Source: Cyanobacteria bacterium SIG26 (GTDB taxonomy: Bacteria > Cyanobacteriota > Vampirovibrionia > Gastranaerophilales > Gastranaerophilaceae). Taken from it: a DNA stretch of 64,000 nucleotides. Positions 45,937 through 55,006 of this stretch are shown here, one piece after another. The notes under the pieces are model-generated. The model did not search any database. It saw only the letters and a list, made by a program, of their open reading frames with translations, and had not been told where the DNA came from. Position numbers and translations under genes: made by a program. The stretch is from NCBI GenBank assembly GCA_015152555.1, contig SUTS01000005.1:1-64000 (forward strand), given 5' to 3'. Position 1 is the stretch's first letter; each line of letters opens with the position of its first letter.

Positions 45937-46371
45937 TTAAATTTTGTTATCATCAAGATTTGAAATAGTGATTATTTTAGCTTCTTGATATTCTTCATCA
46001 ACTTGTCCATTTGAAAAACCAAGATATTTACAAAGAGCCTCTAATGCTTTCAATCCGGCAGTTGAATCTCTCAACTTTCGTTTACCTGTAGAATTACCAT
46101 CTTTATCTAAAATATCTTCTTCAGCTAACGAAAATTCTGCAATTTGCAATAATTTTTGGATAACATAACCCTTTTGTACACTCAAAGATTCAATTTGAAG
46201 ATGAAGTTGAGATTTTATGGCATGGATTATGTAATCTTTTTGTAAAAGTTCAGCCGCAAAATTCTTTAGATCCTTGCATTTATATCCGGCTTTTTGTGCA
46301 GACAATTCTCCGTCAAGAGTCCGTATATATTCACTTACAAACCTTTTTTGTTGTTGTGTTAATTGTTTCAT
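45937..46371 (-). CDS. Terminase small subunit
   Basis: 144 residues beginning LTQQQKRFVSEYIRTLDGELSAQKAGYK, the N-terminal helix-turn-helix of the Terminase_2 family that recognises the packaging site, followed by a central helical oligomerisation region. It is preceded by a 131-bp gap (46372-46502) that holds an AACAGG/CCTGTT inverted repeat and may contain an internal promoter. Confidence 0.8.
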   Translation of the reverse strand: MKQLTQQQKRFVSEYIRTLDGELSAQKAGYKCKDLKNFAAELLQKDYIIHAIKSQLHLQIESLSVQKGYVIQKLLQIAEFSLAEEDILDKDGNSTGKRKLRDSTAGLKALEALCKYLGFSNGQVDEEYQEAKIITISNLDDNKI

Positions 46372-46502
46372 CTTGTTACATTTCTTATCATAATTTGTCT
46401 TTTTCTCGATTAATTTGTATAATGAACATGCTATTTATATTTCGGCTAGTGTAAATCTTAACAGGGGGGAATGAAAAGGACTTCCTGTTTTTTTTATACC
46501 TT

Positions 46503-47141
46503 TTATCTCCTGAAAAGCTTTATTACCGGAGCTTCAGAAACAGATACTGAAGTTTTTGACTTTAAATTTGCCAAAGCTTCTTTATACATGCTCATCCAAT
46601 AAGAAAACTTATAATATTGAGGACTAGCCTTTAAACGTAAACATGTTCCATACACCAAAATTTGTTCAGCAAAAGGATCCGGAATTAATGAACAATCAGT
46701 TGGGTTTTCAAAATCAGATTTTTCAACATCATCTTCATCAACTACGCAATTTGAACAATAATAGATTACATCGACCGTTTTATCTATATTAAATTTTGGG
46801 AACAATAATTTATTATTAAATATTGAATAAGTAAAATTTTTGGAATTATCTGAGATAAAAGATTCAATATCTTCAGTAAAATCATACCTCTTTCCATCAA
46901 CAAATAAATATAGAATTCTACCATTAACTGGGTTATCTAATTCTGAAGTATTTGCAGGCAACGTAAATTTTAGACGCCTAAGTAAAAAATTCCACTTTTC
47001 AGTATTACAAATTTCTTTATTCACGACATTTAATATTGTCATAATCCTTTTATGATCATTTTTTACCAATTCAGAAAAAGCATGAACCTGTTTGTAATTC
47101 AATTCTAATAAACATTTATTTATAAGTTCTAAAAAATTCAT
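46503..47141 (-). CDS. Head-tail adaptor protein (podovirus type)
   Basis: 212 residues. The LINKCLLELNYKQV start, EICNTEKWNFL and a C-terminal helical part with FAEQILVYGTCLRLKASPQY are typical of gp4/tail-tube-A-like adaptors that join the portal to the tail in short-tailed phages. The C-terminus ends in a short conserved-looking basic segment (IKLFRR). Confidence 0.7.
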   Translation of the reverse strand: MNFLELINKCLLELNYKQVHAFSELVKNDHKRIMTILNVVNKEICNTEKWNFLLRRLKFTLPANTSELDNPVNGRILYLFVDGKRYDFTEDIESFISDNSKNFTYSIFNNKLLFPKFNIDKTVDVIYYCSNCVVDEDDVEKSDFENPTDCSLIPDPFAEQILVYGTCLRLKASPQYYKFSYWMSMYKEALANLKSKTSVSVSEAPVIKLFRR

Positions 47142-47218
47142 AACATCTCCTTTTTTCGAAAAGCTCGGACAGGAGTTTGAATCCTATCCGAACTTTTGTT
47201 TAGAATTCTAACCACAAA

Positions 47219-47896
47219 CTATTTGATCAACCCTTGTTTTAATTGATCCATAATCATTTTTTCATTTTGGGTGAATTCTTCACCACTCATATTGCCAATA
47301 TCCTCACGAGTAAAAATCCTGGTTGTTTTACTGTCCGGAAAAGCATTTTGCGCATAAGCAGTCAACTTGCTTTTTGCCAGTGAGTTCTCGTCATTCAATG
47401 ATTTCTCGTATGCGGATTTTCTCAAATACTTATCAACTGCTGAATTTTCAAGACCTTCAACCAGTTGAGCAATTCGAGAAATTTCATCTTTGTCCATGTC
47501 ATATCCTTTGATATAATTCAGAACATCTCCTCTGCCTTCTGATTCAAAAAAGCCGGGACGTTCTTGATTAAACATATCCATTGCACTAACTTGAACCGGC
47601 TGCATTGGAGGTTGTTGGACAGATGCATTATCAATATTGGCAGAATTCTTGTATGCGTTAATTTCATTAGCTTTCCGAGCCAACTGACCCATCAAATACT
47701 GTCCTTCCTGTTGTGTAATAGTACCTTTTTGTACAAGAGTTCTTACTTTTTGAACATCTGCACCTATTGCTTGTTCAAGTTGATAGAATATATCTTTATA
47801 TCCTTTTGGATTTGCCTGCGGAGCAACGGCAGGTGATGAAATTTCTTTGTTTTGTTGTGGAATATTACCACCAATTCCATTTGTATAATTTTGCAT
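47219..47896 (-). CDS. Probable scaffold or virion-associated protein
   Basis: 225 residues, Gln/Asn/Pro-rich N-terminus with helical, charged remainder (MDKDEISRIAQLVEGLE). The composition resembles phage scaffolding proteins, and it lies two genes from the capsid gene. Assignment by composition and position only. Confidence 0.5.
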   Translation of the reverse strand: MQNYTNGIGGNIPQQNKEISSPAVAPQANPKGYKDIFYQLEQAIGADVQKVRTLVQKGTITQQEGQYLMGQLARKANEINAYKNSANIDNASVQQPPMQPVQVSAMDMFNQERPGFFESEGRGDVLNYIKGYDMDKDEISRIAQLVEGLENSAVDKYLRKSAYEKSLNDENSLAKSKLTAYAQNAFPDSKTTRIFTREDIGNMSGEEFTQNEKMIMDQLKQGLIK

Positions 47897-47898
47897 TT

Positions 47899-48153
47899 TT
47901 AATCTCCTATTTTTTCATCGGATAAAGAATTCATATAATGCACCGCAATTTCGATTACATCATCAATAAAGCCTGACAATAACGTTGAAACTATTGTTTT
48001 TATAATCGGAGAAAACGGCAAATAATTAACAATATACTGTATCGCCAATTTCTTTTTAGCTTCACCTTGTCCGCTTCCCAATTTTTCTTCTGCGGTTATT
48101 ACTGCTTTATATGCTAACTCTTTAATTTTTGTTTTAACATTTGAAAATATCAT
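47899..48153 (-). CDS. Holin-like small protein (LLH type)
   Basis: 84 residues with the pattern KAVITAEEKLGSGQGEAKKK followed by a hydrophobic helix (IKTIVSTLLSGFIDDVIEIA), as in LLH-family phage holins. It is 2 nt upstream of the scaffold-like gene. Holin function would time the release of the amidase; moderate confidence. Confidence 0.55.
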   Translation of the reverse strand: MIFSNVKTKIKELAYKAVITAEEKLGSGQGEAKKKLAIQYIVNYLPFSPIIKTIVSTLLSGFIDDVIEIAVHYMNSLSDEKIGD

Positions 48154-48225
48154 AACAATCTCCTATATGATTAAAATGTACTCTCAAACACTAAACTAGG
48201 ATTGAGAGCACATTTACCCCAAAAA

Positions 48226-49080
48226 CTATGCGGCAGAAACAATCATTTTTGCCAAAGCTTTTGGTTGAACAGTTTTAGCACCATATAAGTACAACCCTCT
48301 AACTAAATCAGAGAAACTATCTTTATCTCTCAAGCTTTCAATCTTAGCTAACTGAGATGCAAAAGTAATAGCCTCGTTTGTACCAGCTAAAACATAATAC
48401 TTGCTATCAACATCTACTAAATTTGTACTTACTAACACATCCATGCCTGCAATTCTACCGATTGCACCTTCACGTAAAGTTTCATCAGCTACTTTATATG
48501 CAGATATAAATTCCGGACTTTGAAGTAAAAATGCTTCAATATCAGGATTAATTACAACCCAAGGTCTTACACCGGCATGAACTGCATTTGAATTTTTTAA
48601 TGCTAACGCTAATTTTACAAAATGTTCATAAATTGTTGTTTTATCAAGAGCAATAGGAGAAGCTTCTTCGCCCACAGTATTTTCTTCAGTAACATCAGTA
48701 TGTAAACCTAACAAATAAGAATCTTGCACAATTTCGATAGCTTTTTTAGCATTTGTTAAATGAGCTTCCATAATATCAGCATTTGCTTGGACTTGTGCAA
48801 CATCATCAATTTTAAATGCAAAGAATTTCTTTTGATCGATAACTAAATCTTGAGAAATCGGAGTTAGAGAAGAATATTCAATATTATCAGAAGTTAATGT
48901 AGATACGGCAACTTCAGCAGGTGTAATAATCTTAACTGTATCACCTTGATTTTTAATGTCGCCTTCCCAATTTTTGTTGACACATTGCAACATAACACAA
49001 TTTTTCTCTAACATTTGATTCAATTTTTGACTCCACACTTGTGGAATAAAAGCAGAATAAGTTGAATTTGTTTCAGACAT
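48226..49080 (-). CDS. Major capsid protein
   Basis: 284 residues. WEGDIKNQGDTVKIITPAEV near the N-terminus and the later RPWVVINPDIEAFLL and GRIAGMDVLVSTNLV are classical for the P22-like/HK97-fold coat proteins of short-tailed phages. It shows no truncation. Ribosome site AAGGAAA. Confidence 0.85.
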   Translation of the reverse strand: MSETNSTYSAFIPQVWSQKLNQMLEKNCVMLQCVNKNWEGDIKNQGDTVKIITPAEVAVSTLTSDNIEYSSLTPISQDLVIDQKKFFAFKIDDVAQVQANADIMEAHLTNAKKAIEIVQDSYLLGLHTDVTEENTVGEEASPIALDKTTIYEHFVKLALALKNSNAVHAGVRPWVVINPDIEAFLLQSPEFISAYKVADETLREGAIGRIAGMDVLVSTNLVDVDSKYYVLAGTNEAITFASQLAKIESLRDKDSFSDLVRGLYLYGAKTVQPKALAKMIVSAA

Positions 49081-49137
49081 TTCTTTTTCCTTTCATTTTC
49101 ATAAACCTAAAACTATATAATTTGAATGAGTGGTGAC

Positions 49138-50664
49138 TTAATTAGTTTCATCATCATAAATTTCTCGGAATTGAAGCCCGATAATTGCACAATTATCAGT
49201 CAATTCACGTCCTTGAACACAAATTTGGACAGAATAATTACTTCCGCATATTTCAGCCTTTTCCAATGAATTTGAATTTATAGGCCAAACAGGAATTTGT
49301 GAATCATCATTACTCCAACAATATTGAGTGCTATCAGGTGTTTCATCGCCGCCCCAAATAAAATGAGTATAATGTTTTGAAAAAATCAATTCTACATCAT
49401 CACTAAATTCGCTGTCGTAATCTTTATACAAAGAAAACTCAAATTTATTATCATAGATATCATCCAATATAAAATAAAACTCATCTATAATTTTTCGACG
49501 TAATACATTACCTAAAACCAGAAACGGTGATTTCCACATAAATTCAATAGGTGAACCGTCAAATGTAGTACCATAATCTTCTCGATAAATTTTACCATCT
49601 TTATCGGCTGTAATAATATAAGAATCAAACTCACAACATGTTGTGATTTTTTGCGGTAAAACTCTTTTATACCAAGCTTTATTGACGTAATCATTTATCC
49701 AAATCGTATTATAATAAGAATTATCTAAATAAGGGAAGAAAAACCAAACTTGATTTTTATTTTGATAGTGGACAGCAAATGTTTTATTCATTCGAGACAC
49801 ATCAAATTTTTGGAATTCAGCTTTGATTTTAGAAGAAATCTCAGAACCTAAACGAATTTGATTTAATTCACCGACTTGTTCTAGAGCATAAATACCATTA
49901 CTTAAAAAATACTGTTTATTATCAACATTAACAATACAATCTTTAGCAACACTACCTTTGTCGGCAAACAAGGTAATTGCAAAATCTTCAGGACTTGAAC
50001 CTGACAATAAATATACCCTATCTTTTTTATAAACAGCTAAATAATCTTTATACGTGTGCATTGTAATAATATCGGCAGTATCTGTATGAAAATCGTTAAT
50101 ATAACCGGCATCATTTTCTGAGTCAAAATCATTATACGTACCCAAAGCCGAGTAATATATTGTCGAATCTTTTGCACACCAGACACGCCCTTTATAGACA
50201 GTTATGCAATCAGGAGATAATAAGTTTCCATTTAAATCTTTTAAATTACACTCAACAATATCAAAATTACTATTATCTTTGATATAAAACATTGTATCTG
50301 ACTCTGTTGCAATAAGAACCCCACGTAAAAAATTTTCAAATATTACATTTTTACCAGTCAAAGTTTTATTTAATAAAATCAGACTTTCACCTGTTGCCGA
50401 ATATATATAGATTTTCCCGCTTATTGTTGTAATAACAAGCTTGAATAATCCGTCAGATTCCATCTCTTTAATTCCGGTAATTTCCTCAGCTTCAGGCAAC
50501 TCAACCATTAATGTGTTACCTTTTTGCCTAATAATTCCCTTATTGTTATAGATTTCAATATTTTTAGAATCTGTCCAATAAATTCTTTTAGTGTCTACAC
50601 CCAATTCTGTTTTAGTGGAAGCCTGATTAATTCCACCGGATAAATCAAAATAATTAACATCCAT
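49138..50664 (-). CDS. Tail nozzle / stabilisation protein
   Basis: 508 residues, beta-rich, starting DLSGGINQASTKTEL, with repeated KDYLAVYKKDRVYLLSG-type strands. The layout matches the beta-propeller tail nozzle proteins (P22 gp10-like) of podoviruses. It closes the short tail below the adaptor. 12 nt after the amidase gene. Confidence 0.78.
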   Translation of the reverse strand: MDVNYFDLSGGINQASTKTELGVDTKRIYWTDSKNIEIYNNKGIIRQKGNTLMVELPEAEEITGIKEMESDGLFKLVITTISGKIYIYSATGESLILLNKTLTGKNVIFENFLRGVLIATESDTMFYIKDNSNFDIVECNLKDLNGNLLSPDCITVYKGRVWCAKDSTIYYSALGTYNDFDSENDAGYINDFHTDTADIITMHTYKDYLAVYKKDRVYLLSGSSPEDFAITLFADKGSVAKDCIVNVDNKQYFLSNGIYALEQVGELNQIRLGSEISSKIKAEFQKFDVSRMNKTFAVHYQNKNQVWFFFPYLDNSYYNTIWINDYVNKAWYKRVLPQKITTCCEFDSYIITADKDGKIYREDYGTTFDGSPIEFMWKSPFLVLGNVLRRKIIDEFYFILDDIYDNKFEFSLYKDYDSEFSDDVELIFSKHYTHFIWGGDETPDSTQYCWSNDDSQIPVWPINSNSLEKAEICGSNYSVQICVQGRELTDNCAIIGLQFREIYDDETN

Positions 50665-50676
50665 AAAAATACCCTC

Positions 50677-51168
50677 TTATAATTTTTCTTTGTACCAACG
50701 CACTTTAGAACGAATAAAACTTCCAATATCTTTCTGACAAACCCATGAATAAGGTGGCAAGTAAATTATATCTATCTTGCCTTTACTTGTAGTTTTAGGA
50801 TTTGCGATGCCGAATTCGTAATGAGTCATAAGTGTCTTAGGCGTAATATCCAAGCCATACTTCTCACATAACTGAGCACAGAATTTCATGCCGGCCTCAA
50901 ATTGAATTTTGGTAAGCGGATAATCACCTACAAAATTTTTATCACGGAATCCAAACATCCCACAAAAGCAAACGCCTATAGAACCTGTATTACCGCCTCC
51001 GGTATGAGCTGCATATTTGCCATCTGTACAGTCATTATTATCCTCAGGAGAATATTTGCCGGAATAAACTTGCCCTTCAGCATCAATTAAATAATGATAA
51101 TATTGCTTTTCAAACGCACTGGGGTAGTACCTGCCGGCACTCCAGTGTAATATAATACGTTTAATCAT
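50677..51168 (-). CDS. N-acetylmuramoyl-L-alanine amidase (endolysin)
   Basis: A PGRP/amidase_2 domain filling most of the protein: IILHWSAG with the first Zn His, HTGGGNTGSIGVCFCG, and THYEFG with the second His. ATG 51168 gives the canonical domain start; the frame is open to 51231 but that part overlaps the LuxR gene. No signal peptide, so release needs a holin. Cleaves peptidoglycan stem peptides. Confidence 0.85.
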   Translation of the reverse strand: MIKRIILHWSAGRYYPSAFEKQYYHYLIDAEGQVYSGKYSPEDNNDCTDGKYAAHTGGGNTGSIGVCFCGMFGFRDKNFVGDYPLTKIQFEAGMKFCAQLCEKYGLDITPKTLMTHYEFGIANPKTTSKGKIDIIYLPPYSWVCQKDIGSFIRSKVRWYKEKL

Positions 51169-51181
51169 GAAATTTAATACC

Positions 51182-51385
51182 TCATAATACTTTCCATTTT
51201 GGATTTTTAGACATATAAATTGCCACAGCATTTACTCGGTTTCGAGCCTGCAAAGATGCAACTATTGACGTAATATGAGTTTCAACAGTCCGTTTGGATA
51301 TTTTTAGTTTTAATGCTATTTCTTTATCCGTAAATCCTTTTGCTAGTAGAGTCAGGATTTGGAGCTTTTTTGGTGATAATTTCAT
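51182..51385 (-). CDS. Stand-alone LuxR/GerE-type HTH regulator
   Basis: 67 residues, essentially only a LuxR-type HTH: LSPKKLQILTLLAKGFTDKEI, KLKISKRTVETHI. There is no receiver or ligand domain. AAAGGA ribosome site before the ATG. As first gene of the cassette transcript it is the obvious candidate regulator of particle production. Confidence 0.8.
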   Translation of the reverse strand: MKLSPKKLQILTLLAKGFTDKEIALKLKISKRTVETHITSIVASLQARNRVNAVAIYMSKNPKWKVL

Positions 51386-51467
51386 CCAATTTTCCTTTGT
51401 CTATTTATTTTGTTTAACCTATATTACATTAAAATTAGCCACTATTTTTTAATAATAATTCCCTAAG

Positions 51468-51497
51468 AAAAAGTGGGAAGGAGAAATTCTCCCTCCC
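51468..51497 (-). terminator. Leader terminator upstream of the LuxR-type gene
   Basis: On the minus strand GGGAGGGAG (51489-51497) pairs with CTCCTTCCC (51475-51483; one G-T pair), loop AATTT, followed by ACTTTTTC. It would stop transcripts coming from the right about 80 nt before the regulator gene. This and the elements below are all I see in the 665-bp non-coding stretch 51386-52050. Confidence 0.6.
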
Positions 51498-51821
51498 GGG
51501 AGTTATAGATAGTAAATTAATGCAGAGTAGGGGATAAATAAATTAAGATATACCAAATTTATCACATAAAGAAAGAACACCCTTTTAAATATTTAACCCG
51601 TCATAGTAACCTCAAATAATTTTCGGCAATATAATTTTTGTTTAACCTCCAAAATTTTAATACAAATACCCTCGATTTAGTTAAGGACAAATTGCACAAC
51701 AAAAATATGGCATAAAACCCTAAGTTTCATATCACATTTGGTGTAAATTTGCACGCTTAACATACTTCTTTTTAATAATCAATTAAGTGTCTTGTTAAAC
51801 CTCTCAACTGATTACATTTTC

Positions 51822-51882
51822 AGTATACACGTTTTTCCAAAAAAAGATAGTCCGTACTTATACTTACGTATTAATACGGACT
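51822..51882 (-). promoter_or_regulatory. Candidate promoter with palindromic operator
   Basis: A minus-strand TATACT (-10, 51822-51827) lies next to an inverted repeat GTCCGTA (51850-51856) and TACGGAC (51875-51881) that would cover the -35 region. Inside the repeat is the palindrome CGTATTAATACG. A transcript starting here would run through the leader terminator into the LuxR-type gene. The -35 itself is weak. Confidence 0.4.
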
Positions 51883-52016
51883 TGACAACCGCGCAAGCTA
51901 TTGTCAAACAAGCATTTTACCCACTTTTAAAAACTTAAAAACTCTAATCTCCCACAAAATTTATTTTTCAAAAAACACATGCTTTTAATAAAAAAAATTA
52001 CAAAAAAATTAATAAC

Positions 52017-52044
52017 TTGCAAAAATTTTTACTCCATTTACAAT
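52017..52044 (+). promoter_or_regulatory. Leaderless promoter of the histidine kinase
   Basis: TTGCAA (52017-52022), 16-nt spacer, TACAAT (52039-52044), six bases (AAGAAT), ATG at 52051. GCAAAAATTTTTAC (52019-52032) is the same box type as at the motif genes, 18 nt before the start. Confidence 0.65.
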
Positions 52045-52050
52045 AAGAAT

Positions 52051-53769
52051 ATGGGGATAGTTTTATTAATAAGCGAAAATGAAGAATTAATAAATCATTA
52101 CAAGAATTTGCTGGATAAAAAACCTAACAAATATACTGCTTGTTGTAATGACACCTCTATTTTAGATTTAATAGAAGTTGAGCCACCGGATATTTTTATT
52201 TTGGATGAAAGCATAACCACAATAAATTGTGATTTCACTATAAAAAAAATCAAATCACGACTTGAAAATGCCCAAATCATACTCATTACAGACGGCCAAG
52301 AAACAAAACAAGACTACAATAAATACATTAACGGATATATTAATACAGAATTTCCAGACGAATTAATCACATCAATAATCAATTCGCATTTAAAAACAAA
52401 AGAAAAACTTGAATTATTATCCGGTAAAAACAAAGATTTGGCAGATAGTTTATACAGATTAAATGTTTTATATTCAACCAGTTCACAATTTGCAGGAACT
52501 CTTAATACAAAAGAACTTCTGACATATATGACCGAAGGCCTTGATAAATCATTAAGTTTTGATTTAACTTGCACAATTTCATTTGGTTTTGAAAACGAAC
52601 CTGTACTATTGATTAATTCACTTTATGATATTTCAGAAGAGCTAATGAGCGCACTTAAATTGCGAGCAATACTAAATTACAAATCATTATTTGAAAATTC
52701 AAAACCCCCATTTGACATCAATGATAAAGAATTAAAGATAATCAAAAATATTAAAAACCCAAATACCAAATTTAATTTTACAATTTTCCAATACGATAAT
52801 ATGTTTGCACCGATTGATTTAGGTGATAACTTTTTTGGTTGTATAGAAATATTTAAAGAAAAACCTTTTACAACAGATGATGCGACATATTTCCAAACAA
52901 TAGTACAACAAGTTTCTTTACCTCTAAAAAGCGCCGGATTATACAAAGAAATCATAGAAAAAAATGAAGAATTAGAAAAATTGGAACGGGTAAAATCCGA
53001 ATTTATATCAATAGTTTCACACGAATTAAGAACACCGTTAACTCCGATAAAAAATGCGCTTAGTATTTTATCAAGCGGGAGATGTGGGATTTTAGGTGAA
53101 AGCGCCCAGAAATTCATTGATATGGCAAAAAGAAACGTTGAAAACCTTACAAATATAATAAACGATATTCTTGATATAAACAAAATAGAAGCCGGCAAAA
53201 TGGACTTCAATTACAGACTTATGAACATTCATTCTGTTATTGAAAATGTTCGCTCAAACTTTGATTGTGTAGCAAAAGAAAACGAAATAACTTTCAACAC
53301 CCAAGAACAAGAAAACTTACCGGAAATATATGCAGATTCTCAACGACTTGGTCAAGTTTTAACAAATCTTGTTTCAAACGCAATCAAATTTACCCCTAAA
53401 GGCAAACAAATCACAATAAAATCCGAACTCAAAAATTCGACAGACATCGGCTATAACAAACACTTTGAAACAGAATTAAATAATCTAAGCGGGAATTACA
53501 TTGTAGTAAGCGTAATCGATGAAGGTATCGGAATTAAAGAAGAAAATTTATTAAAAGCATTTGATAAATTTACCCAAATAGAAAACTCTCTATCAAGAAA
53601 AGTTGGTGGAACCGGTCTCGGCTTACCCATTGCAAAACAATTGATTAAAGCTCACAAAGGTACTATTTGGTGCGACAGTGAAGAAAACAAAGGTTCAAGT
53701 TTTTACTTTGCATTGCCTATAAGCTCAGAATGCAAAGAATGTCAAACTATCCAAAAAGAACTTTTGTAA
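52051..53769 (+). CDS. Sensor histidine kinase with pseudo-receiver and GAF-like domain
   Basis: The N-terminus resembles a receiver (Asp52 in IFILDES) but lacks the acidic pair and the C-terminal Lys-Pro, so it is probably a pseudo-receiver. A GAF-like region (~residues 130-290) follows, then the HisKA H-box VSHELRTPLTP (His324), N-box NLVSNAIKFTP, DEGIG and GGTGLGLPIAK. It is soluble, so the signal is likely cytoplasmic. ATG 52051 is preferred over 51979 because it starts the receiver fold and fits the leaderless promoter. A CheY-like regulator lies two genes on. Confidence 0.88.
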   Translation: MGIVLLISENEELINHYKNLLDKKPNKYTACCNDTSILDLIEVEPPDIFILDESITTINCDFTIKKIKSRLENAQIILITDGQETKQDYNKYINGYINTEFPDELITSIINSHLKTKEKLELLSGKNKDLADSLYRLNVLYSTSSQFAGTLNTKELLTYMTEGLDKSLSFDLTCTISFGFENEPVLLINSLYDISEELMSALKLRAILNYKSLFENSKPPFDINDKELKIIKNIKNPNTKFNFTIFQYDNMFAPIDLGDNFFGCIEIFKEKPFTTDDATYFQTIVQQVSLPLKSAGLYKEIIEKNEELEKLERVKSEFISIVSHELRTPLTPIKNALSILSSGRCGILGESAQKFIDMAKRNVENLTNIINDILDINKIEAGKMDFNYRLMNIHSVIENVRSNFDCVAKENEITFNTQEQENLPEIYADSQRLGQVLTNLVSNAIKFTPKGKQITIKSELKNSTDIGYNKHFETELNNLSGNYIVVSVIDEGIGIKEENLLKAFDKFTQIENSLSRKVGGTGLGLPIAKQLIKAHKGTIWCDSEENKGSSFYFALPISSECKECQTIQKELL

Positions 53770-53775
53770 TATAAT
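53770..53775 (+). promoter_or_regulatory. -10 element of leaderless dxr
   Basis: TATAAT (53770-53775), six bases (TAAAAT), then the dxr ATG at 53782. It overlaps the end of the kinase stop region; no clear -35, so read-through from the kinase gene is also possible. Confidence 0.45.
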
Positions 53776-53781
53776 TAAAAT

Positions 53782-54918
53782 ATGAATACAAAAAAAAGAA
53801 AAATAAGTATACTTGGTTCAACTGGCTCAATTGGAACACAAGCTCTTGAAGTTATAGAAAAACTTAAAGACAAATTTGAAATTGTGGCACTTTCAGGGGG
53901 TTCTAATATAAAATTGTTAGAACAACAAGCATTAAAATTCAGACCTAAATATGTGTGTATCGGAAACAATGATGATAAACTCGAGCTTGCAGGTATAAAA
54001 ACATTATATGGAAATGAAGGCTTAGAAGAAATTTGCTCAAATAAAGAAAACGATATAATTCTTGTAGCTGTATCCGGAAAAATCGGATTAAAGCCGACAT
54101 TAAAAGCTATAGAAAACGGCATAGATATTGCGCTGGCAAACAAAGAAACTCTTGTGATGGCCGGCGATATTGTTATGCAAAAAGCAAAAACAGCAGGTGT
54201 TAATATTATACCCGTAGACAGCGAACATTGTGCAATACATCAATGTATCAAAGATATTTCTAAAGTTGAAAAACTTATAATAACAGCAAGTGGCGGACCT
54301 TTTCTAAATAAAACAACAGAAGACATGAAAAACGCAACGGTTACAGAAGCGCTTGCACACCCGCGTTGGAATATGGGGAAAAAAATTACCGTAGATTCAG
54401 CAACTCTGATGAATAAAGGTCTGGAAATTATCGAAGCCCACCATTTATTCAATATGCCATACGATAAAATTGAGGTTGTTGTACACCCACAAAGCATTAT
54501 ACATTCTGCGATTGAATACGTTGACGGCAGTGTTATAGCTCAAATAGGTTTACCGAGTATGCATATTCCTATTCAATATGCAATTACTTATCCAAAAAGA
54601 TTTGAAGGTATAAAATCAAAAAGTTTCAGTTTCTCAGAAATTGCAAGATTAGATTTTCTAGCGCCAGACTATAAAAAATTCCCGAGCCTTGAATTAGCAT
54701 ATAATGCAGGCAAACAAGGCGGTAGTGCGACAACCTGCTTAAATGCAGCCAACGAAGAAGCTGTATTTGCATTTTTAAAAAACAAAATCAGACTTTATGA
54801 TATATATACAATCACTGAAAAAATGATGGCAACACATCAAATAATAAAAAATCCGACATTAGATGAAATTTTTGAAATAGACAAAGAAACCAGAATTAAA
54901 ACCCAAGAACTATTTTAA
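53782..54918 (+). CDS. dxr: 1-deoxy-D-xylulose 5-phosphate reductoisomerase
   Basis: NADPH-binding ILGSTGSIGTQ at the N-terminus, ANKETLVMAG, the metal/substrate region VDSEHCAIHQC, SGGPF and HPRWNMGKKITVDSATLMNKG. It makes MEP in the non-mevalonate isoprenoid pathway. 378 residues, normal length, all key motifs present. It is 12 nt after the histidine kinase gene. Confidence 0.96.
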   Translation: MNTKKRKISILGSTGSIGTQALEVIEKLKDKFEIVALSGGSNIKLLEQQALKFRPKYVCIGNNDDKLELAGIKTLYGNEGLEEICSNKENDIILVAVSGKIGLKPTLKAIENGIDIALANKETLVMAGDIVMQKAKTAGVNIIPVDSEHCAIHQCIKDISKVEKLIITASGGPFLNKTTEDMKNATVTEALAHPRWNMGKKITVDSATLMNKGLEIIEAHHLFNMPYDKIEVVVHPQSIIHSAIEYVDGSVIAQIGLPSMHIPIQYAITYPKRFEGIKSKSFSFSEIARLDFLAPDYKKFPSLELAYNAGKQGGSATTCLNAANEEAVFAFLKNKIRLYDIYTITEKMMATHQIIKNPTLDEIFEIDKETRIKTQELF

Positions 54919-55006
54919 TAATTTTACATATTTTAATAAAAAAGTAGTCTTAAAAAAAATATGTTATACTATAGATTAGCAAAATATTGAAGAATTAGGG
55001 GAATAT

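Larger units (their letters stand above)
41784..51385 (-). mobile_element. Podovirus-like particle cassette (prophage-derived, GTA- or satellite-like)
   Basis: Twelve apparently intact minus-strand genes encode a DNA-packaging motor (small and large terminase, portal), capsid, adaptor, tail nozzle, lysis functions and a LuxR-type regulator. There is no integrase, excisionase, replication gene, repressor or attachment site between the flanking host genes (CNNM at 41467 and the kinase at 52051). In transcript order the structural genes come before the packaging genes, the reverse of the common phage order. Confidence 0.75.

Noticed and set aside
46372-46502. Plus-strand terminator (AACAGG/CCTGTT then T-run) as a true operon end
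   Set aside because: It is oriented against the cassette transcript; no plus-strand gene ends there, so its role is unclear.
41784-51385. Ordinary temperate prophage
   Set aside because: No integrase, repressor, replication genes or att repeats are visible between the flanking host genes, so I describe it as a particle cassette instead.
51386-52050. CRISPR array or tracr-like repeats in the long gap
   Set aside because: No regularly spaced direct repeats; only isolated inverted repeats.
51979-52050. Upstream ATG (51979) as kinase start
   Set aside because: The extra 24 residues are Lys-rich and precede the fold; the promoter -35/-10 lies inside this stretch and fits ATG 52051.
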